Part shown: positions 20,569 to 24,707 of the stretch, piece by piece
Layout: each line of letters begins with the position of its first letter
Position numbering within the stretch: the stretch's first letter is position 1
IMG/VR virus record: IMGVR_UViG_3300025168_007195
Location: 1 to 24,707 of that record
Strand: one strand, 5' to 3'
DNA: 24,707 bases
Origin: a virus
The notes under the pieces: generated by a model
What the model was told of the DNA's origin: nothing
Database searches by the model: none
What the model saw: only the letters and a program-made list of their open reading frames with translations
Made by a program: the position numbers and the translations under genes

Positions 20569-22341
20569 ATGATAACTGCACCATATAAAAACAAAGCAAG
20601 CATTCCCGGCACGACAGGAGTGGGAAATATTAGCCCCGGCCTTGCCACAAATCCGCTTGCCGGTGCGGCAAAAGGCTTGGAGCAAATTTCTGGTCAATTA
20701 GCCGCTGCCGGAGAGCGGGTGCAAAAGCGCGAAGATGTTATTAACAGAGGCCGAGATGAAGACACTTTTAAAACTAACGTCTCTACAGAATGGCAGCGTG
20801 TTCAAGATCAAGAAGATTTAACAGATCGGGCAACTTTTCAAAAATTTAATGCTTATGTTGAAACGCAAAAAGCTACTTTAATAAATAATCACCGTGGAAG
20901 TTTAAATAGCAATACCTTGCTTGATCGTGGATTATCAGACCTTGCAGGAGGATACGAACGAGCAGCAATTTCCGCAACTCGCGAAGCGCAAATTGGCGAT
21001 CTAACAAGACAATTTGGCGACAAAGCTAATGTTCTTATTTCTGGTGTAGCCAGTGGCGAAATGGATGTTAATGAAGCGTTTGTAAAAATAAAAGAATTTA
21101 CGGTTGGCGATGACACTCCGGGCGGCGCATTGCCAACATATCAAGAACTTCAATTAGTTGATGCTTTGCAAAGTCAGCTTGTTATTTTATCTATAAATCA
21201 AAAATTAGACGGAACTGAATCCGGTATTACGCAGGCTAAAGCGTTACTAGAACAAAACCCAAGTTTTGAAAGAATTTTATCTTCAGACCAACTTGGCAAG
21301 GTGGTCAAAAAAATAAATGACCAAGAAACCGCAATAAATATTGCAGATATAAAAACGGCACAAGCAAGACAAGCGTTTGCCCGTGACGCAGGATATAATA
21401 ATTACAATGAAGTTCCAGCAGATATAAAACTTCTTCATGCGTCTGATGGAAAGATACTGCCGAAAGTTACAACGCCTTATGAAATGAAAAGCGTTGAAGG
21501 AAAAAGAATACAGGATCGAGCATTTTTAGTCCAAAAGTTCGGTGAGAACGATCCATCAGTTCAAGCATTTGATGAACTTATTAGCAAAACTAAAGAAAAT
21601 TCTAAACCTACCAGTCCAATTGGAAAATTAATTGCTGATGGGCAAAGTTTATTAAATCAAGGAGTCAAGCGAGATGATCCAAGAATTAAGGCAATTGAAA
21701 AACAAATAAATCAATTAGACCCAGAACATCTTGCCGATGTAGATAGAGCAAAAAAGTTTGTTCCAGCAGACATTGCATTTAAAAAATTCAACACACAGGC
21801 TTTAAGTTTACAAAGAGACGCAAAAAAAGCTCTAATGTATCTTACAAATCAAAAAACTTTTAAAGCCGCCGAAAGAGACGTTAAGGACAAAGATTTTGGC
21901 GCCACTGTCACTGGAATTATGTCTTTAGGTTCAAGATTTTATCCGGGATCAGATTATAAAGAGCTTGAATCCATTCTTACAAGGCTTGGCGGTAGCGCGT
22001 TAATTAATGCTCTTGCAGAGCTTAAAGCCGCATCACCTACCGGGGCTAGTGGTATGGGTGCCTTAAATGAAACAGAAGGAAACGCCTTAAGGTTTCAAGA
22101 GGGTGCATTGTCTATTAGTGCGCCAGAAACTTTAGCTCAAACATTATTGGACATTGTAAATAGCACTGATTCTTCTATAAACACTCAATTAAGAGCTATG
22201 AAATCATCATTTCCAACAAGGGCAAAAGAGCTTACTGCTAAATTTAGCAGTGACAGCGCAGGGGAGAAACGTCGATACACAAATGCTGATTTAAAAGGTT
22301 TAAGCGCCCAACCGCCTATAAACGTTGGAAAACCTGACTAA
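20569..22341 (+). CDS. Internal virion/ejection protein (T7 gp15-like position)
   Basis: 590 aa, mainly helical and charged, without signal peptide or membrane segment. The N-terminus has GNISPGLATNPLAGAAKGLE and a coiled-coil-like AAAGERVQKREDVINRGRDE. Long helices with Gln, Lys and Asp continue (FNAYVETQKATLINN, ALNELKAASPTG-like regions, and STDSSINTQLRAMKSSF). No enzymatic motif is evident. Its place between the gp14-like protein and a large protein with hydrophobic stretches matches the three-component ejection sets of short-tailed phages. The name is by position and size, not by a recognised domain. Base composition is clearly AT-richer than in the terminase region. Confidence 0.75.
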   Translation: MITAPYKNKASIPGTTGVGNISPGLATNPLAGAAKGLEQISGQLAAAGERVQKREDVINRGRDEDTFKTNVSTEWQRVQDQEDLTDRATFQKFNAYVETQKATLINNHRGSLNSNTLLDRGLSDLAGGYERAAISATREAQIGDLTRQFGDKANVLISGVASGEMDVNEAFVKIKEFTVGDDTPGGALPTYQELQLVDALQSQLVILSINQKLDGTESGITQAKALLEQNPSFERILSSDQLGKVVKKINDQETAINIADIKTAQARQAFARDAGYNNYNEVPADIKLLHASDGKILPKVTTPYEMKSVEGKRIQDRAFLVQKFGENDPSVQAFDELISKTKENSKPTSPIGKLIADGQSLLNQGVKRDDPRIKAIEKQINQLDPEHLADVDRAKKFVPADIAFKKFNTQALSLQRDAKKALMYLTNQKTFKAAERDVKDKDFGATVTGIMSLGSRFYPGSDYKELESILTRLGGSALINALAELKAASPTGASGMGALNETEGNALRFQEGALSISAPETLAQTLLDIVNSTDSSINTQLRAMKSSFPTRAKELTAKFSSDSAGEKRRYTNADLKGLSAQPPINVGKPD

Positions 22342-24611
22342 TGGCTGATTTTACCTTTTCTGTTCCAGACGAAGTTGTTGGCGTAGTTCCAAAACTTGAT
22401 GAAAATGATCAGCAAATTGTTGAGGCCGCTGTTGATCCGCAAATTGACGATCAAATAGAAACGGAAGCAACTCCTGTTATTGTTGAATCTGAACAAACAT
22501 CTTCGGTTGAGCCTACATATAAAACAATTGTTGTGGGACATGGATCGTTTGAAATTGATTCAAGGGCAACGCCAGAACAAATCGAAGCTGCGCGTTTTGA
22601 TTACATTAATAACGATATAAATTTTTATTCCGGGCTTGATAGACAATCTGGCGCATCTTGGAGTGCAACAAAAGCTGTTGGCGACGCTTTAAAACCAGAA
22701 GACAAACTTGCAACTTTAAGAAAATTCTATCCTGACGCTATGCCTTTTGGTGAAGACAATTTTGTTTTTACAAATGACGAAACCGGGCAAGTGACATTAT
22801 ACAATGCGCCGGGATTTACTCTTAAAGACATTGCTCGATTTACCAGAGAAGGGTCGATTGCTGTAGGTTCTACGTTAGGTGCAGTTTTTGGCGCTGGCGG
22901 TGGTCTTGTTGTTGGATCACCAACTGGGCCGGGTGCGCTTGGAACTGCGGCAATAGGGGGTACTGCTGGTGCAGTCTGGGGCGGCGCTCAAACTGCTAGT
23001 GTGTATGATTTTCTTTCCCAAGCTTTTGGTGAAACTGTTCGGTCAGAAAGCATTGTTGCCAAAACAGGAGAAAATCTTATGCAGGGGCTGTATGCGGGCG
23101 CTGGTGAAAGTGTTGGCCGCGTGGCTATTCCAGCGGCCATTTCTAGTGTTAAAAAAATGCTTGGTGGCGGCACAGCAAAATCTCAAATTATATATGACAC
23201 TTTAGTTGCCAATAATATTAAGCCGACCGCTGGAACAGTAACTGCGGGGCGTGGTGCCGGAAGACTCGAAAGTGCATTAGATCAAGCTGCGGCTTCCGCA
23301 ACTATAATGCGAAATCAAATAGATGAAGTTATTGATGGCGCTCAAGCAGCAAGCGAAAAATTGGCTTCTAAAATTGGAACTCCACGGAGCCAACAGGGTA
23401 CTGGTGAAAAATTGCAAGTGGCTGCTCAAAGCGCTTTAGAAAAATTTGCAGTGCAACAGAGCAAGCTAGAAACAGAATTAGCTGAAAAAATAGGAGATGA
23501 CACCTTATTTTCTATTGATTCAATTCGAGGTTTTCATGCTGAATTAGCTTCTTCAAGCGCATCAATGCCAAGATTTACTAAAAGAGCCTTTGGAGAGATG
23601 AAATTGCTTTTGGATGATCTTATTTTTGATGCGTCTGCAAACAACGGTCGGATTCCGTATAGTGAATTTAGGAAGATCAGAACGTTTTTTGGCGCAAAAA
23701 TGGTAGACATGGGAGCAGGCGCAAACCGATCTATGTATAAGCGCATGTATGGACACATGACTGACGACCTTAGGTTTGGCGCTGATTCTTTCGGTTTTGG
23801 AAAAATGTTTGATGATGCTGTTGATTTTACCAAATCATTCAAACAAGAATATGATGATTTTTTAAATAAAATTATTGATTATGATGCTCCGGAAATGGGA
23901 TATCGGTACTTGATCAATTCAAGAAGAGATGGTGGAACTTATTTTAAAAAATTGCAGAAGCAATTTACTGAAGCAGAATGGAAAGATGTTTCTGCCACTA
24001 TTATTCAAAAAATGGGATATAAGAATTTTGGTAACGAAGCAGATGAGGCTTTTTCAGTTGCAACGTTTTTGACTAATTGGAAATCAATTGCTAAAGAAGC
24101 AAAAGAAACCCTTTTTCTTGGAATGCAAGACGGGCCAGCGCTTGAAAAGAGCCTTGACGGTTTGGTCAAGGGATTTGAGGCGATTACTAAAAACTCACGT
24201 CTTGCAGGACACAGCAATACAGGTTCTGTAGCGCATACGCTAAATCTTATGAATGCTTTAGGTGGAAACGCGGGAGCGGTTATTTTAGGCGTTATTGGTG
24301 TTGGCGCAGGGGTGGCTCCCGCTGCCGCTGCGCTTGCTACAACATTTATTGGAGGTGTTGTAACGCCAAACGTAGCTGCCAGACTTATAACAAATCCAGC
24401 ATTTGTGAAATGGTTAGCAACTAGCGCATCAGTTAAAACTGGAAAACAAGCTGGCGAACATATGGGCAGACTTATTGGCATCAGCCAAGCAAATCCAGAA
24501 ATTGCTTCTGAAATTGATGAATATATTTTAGCTATTAAAAATGGTATAACGCCAATTAATGAGCCTGACACAACAATGCTTGAGCCTGAGAATCAAGGAG
24601 CCGCGAAATGA
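22341..24611 (+). CDS. Large internal virion/ejection protein with glycine-zipper segments
   Basis: 756 aa. The start overlaps the previous stop (TAATG). Residues 1-60 are acidic and low complexity. Around 61-165 is a folded region including KTIVVGHGSFEIDSRATPEQ. Residues 171-218 are Gly/Ala-rich and hydrophobic (STLGAVFGAGGGLVVGSPTG, ALGTAAIGGTAGAVWGG), a glycine-zipper pattern typical of membrane-inserting ejection proteins. A long helical middle follows, then a second hydrophobic stretch near 641-683 (GAVILGVIGVGAGVAPAAAA). I see no lytic transglycosylase motif. By position it is the large ejection protein that may span the inner membrane during DNA entry; that function is inferred. Confidence 0.8.
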   Translation: MADFTFSVPDEVVGVVPKLDENDQQIVEAAVDPQIDDQIETEATPVIVESEQTSSVEPTYKTIVVGHGSFEIDSRATPEQIEAARFDYINNDINFYSGLDRQSGASWSATKAVGDALKPEDKLATLRKFYPDAMPFGEDNFVFTNDETGQVTLYNAPGFTLKDIARFTREGSIAVGSTLGAVFGAGGGLVVGSPTGPGALGTAAIGGTAGAVWGGAQTASVYDFLSQAFGETVRSESIVAKTGENLMQGLYAGAGESVGRVAIPAAISSVKKMLGGGTAKSQIIYDTLVANNIKPTAGTVTAGRGAGRLESALDQAAASATIMRNQIDEVIDGAQAASEKLASKIGTPRSQQGTGEKLQVAAQSALEKFAVQQSKLETELAEKIGDDTLFSIDSIRGFHAELASSSASMPRFTKRAFGEMKLLLDDLIFDASANNGRIPYSEFRKIRTFFGAKMVDMGAGANRSMYKRMYGHMTDDLRFGADSFGFGKMFDDAVDFTKSFKQEYDDFLNKIIDYDAPEMGYRYLINSRRDGGTYFKKLQKQFTEAEWKDVSATIIQKMGYKNFGNEADEAFSVATFLTNWKSIAKEAKETLFLGMQDGPALEKSLDGLVKGFEAITKNSRLAGHSNTGSVAHTLNLMNALGGNAGAVILGVIGVGAGVAPAAAALATTFIGGVVTPNVAARLITNPAFVKWLATSASVKTGKQAGEHMGRLIGISQANPEIASEIDEYILAIKNGITPINEPDTTMLEPENQGAAK

Positions 24612-24707
24612 CTATTTCAAGCACGACCAACACGGTTTCTTATACTGGGACCGGCAGCGCTACATCTTTCGCTGTAAGTTATGTATTTTTTGGAACAGGC
24701 ACTAGCG
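24608..24707 (+). CDS. Tail fibre/spike protein, N-terminal start (partial)
   Basis: The ATG at 24608 overlaps the previous stop (ATGA), and the frame runs off the right edge. The 33 residues begin MTISSTTNTVSYTGTGSATS and continue FAVSYVFFGTGTS. The pattern with YTGxGS then F-x-V-x-Y-x-F-F is the usual start of podovirus fibres and spikes, where this domain anchors the fibre to the tail. The receptor-binding part is outside the window. Confidence 0.78.
   Translation, partial: MTISSTTNTVSYTGTGSATSFAVSYVFFGTGTS

Noticed and set aside
24005-24571. Minus-strand frame of 188 codons opposite the large internal protein
   Set aside because: Antisense shadow of the Gly/Ala-rich coding sequence; all neighbouring genes are on the plus strand.
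1-24707. tRNA genes, CRISPR arrays, insertion sequences, integrase and attachment sites
   Set aside because: Looked for on both strands by eye; no cloverleaf with a CCA-like end, regular repeat-spacer array, transposase or recombinase motif was found. A covariance-model tRNA search would be decisive.
1-24707. T7-type single-subunit RNA polymerase and its promoters
   Set aside because: No protein with the polymerase motifs and no repeated 20-bp-class promoter sequence was seen ahead of the late genes; one could still lie outside the window.

Overview
The window is a stretch of a tailed double-stranded DNA phage (or a prophage of one) with a short, podovirus-type tail. The evidence is a T7-type head-tail connector portal, a tail tubular A/B pair and a run of internal virion (ejection) proteins, with no tape-measure or tube gene. 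Family order (terminase, portal, Bbp19-like protein, scaffold, Phage_capsid_2-type capsid, adaptor, nozzle, GNAT, cupin-like, internal proteins, tail fibre) resembles BPP-1-like podoviruses rather than classical T7. No single-subunit RNA polymerase, integrase, CI repressor, lysis gene or DNA polymerase is visible. AGGAG-type ribosome sites and the gene families suit a Gram-negative, probably proteobacterial host; the sequence does not fix the genus.

Layout. Positions 1-4388 are a leftward (minus) early operon: 65-aa zinc-ribbon protein, Sak4/RecA-like ATPase, a DUF7173-like protein, a DUF669 protein, a PD-(D/E)XK nuclease with Cas4-like cysteines, an 88-aa unknown and an SF2 helicase that runs off the left edge. 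Together they look like a recombination/replication module. Positions 4435-4472 hold two promoters occupying the same 38 bp in opposite directions, with their -35 hexamers inside an 8-bp inverted repeat (the likely Cro operator). Rightward from there come cro, an HNH endonuclease, a DUF6378-like protein and a Toprim/RepA-like primase-helicase (4499-7431). A 157-bp gap (7432-7588) is full of C-run/G-run hairpins.

From 7589 on, all genes point right: ParB-DNA methyltransferase, small and large terminase, a 29-aa lysine-rich ORF, a GNAT, two small virion-associated proteins, portal, Bbp19-like protein, scaffold and an AT-hook protein. A promoter/terminator leader then precedes the capsid and decoration genes, which are closed by a second terminator. 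The tail adaptor, tail nozzle, a second GNAT, a cupin-like protein, three internal virion proteins and the first 100 bp of a tail fibre gene follow. Most genes overlap by 1-4 bases or nearly abut, so translation is probably coupled. There is no gene-free stretch above 300 bases; the largest is 14811-15062.

The most interesting regulatory structures are the overlapping face-to-face promoters at the cro locus, the promoter-then-terminator leader ahead of the capsid gene (a possible RNA of about 60 nt carrying CCUCC), the hairpin-rich gap at 7433-7568, and the hairpins inside the leftward operon.
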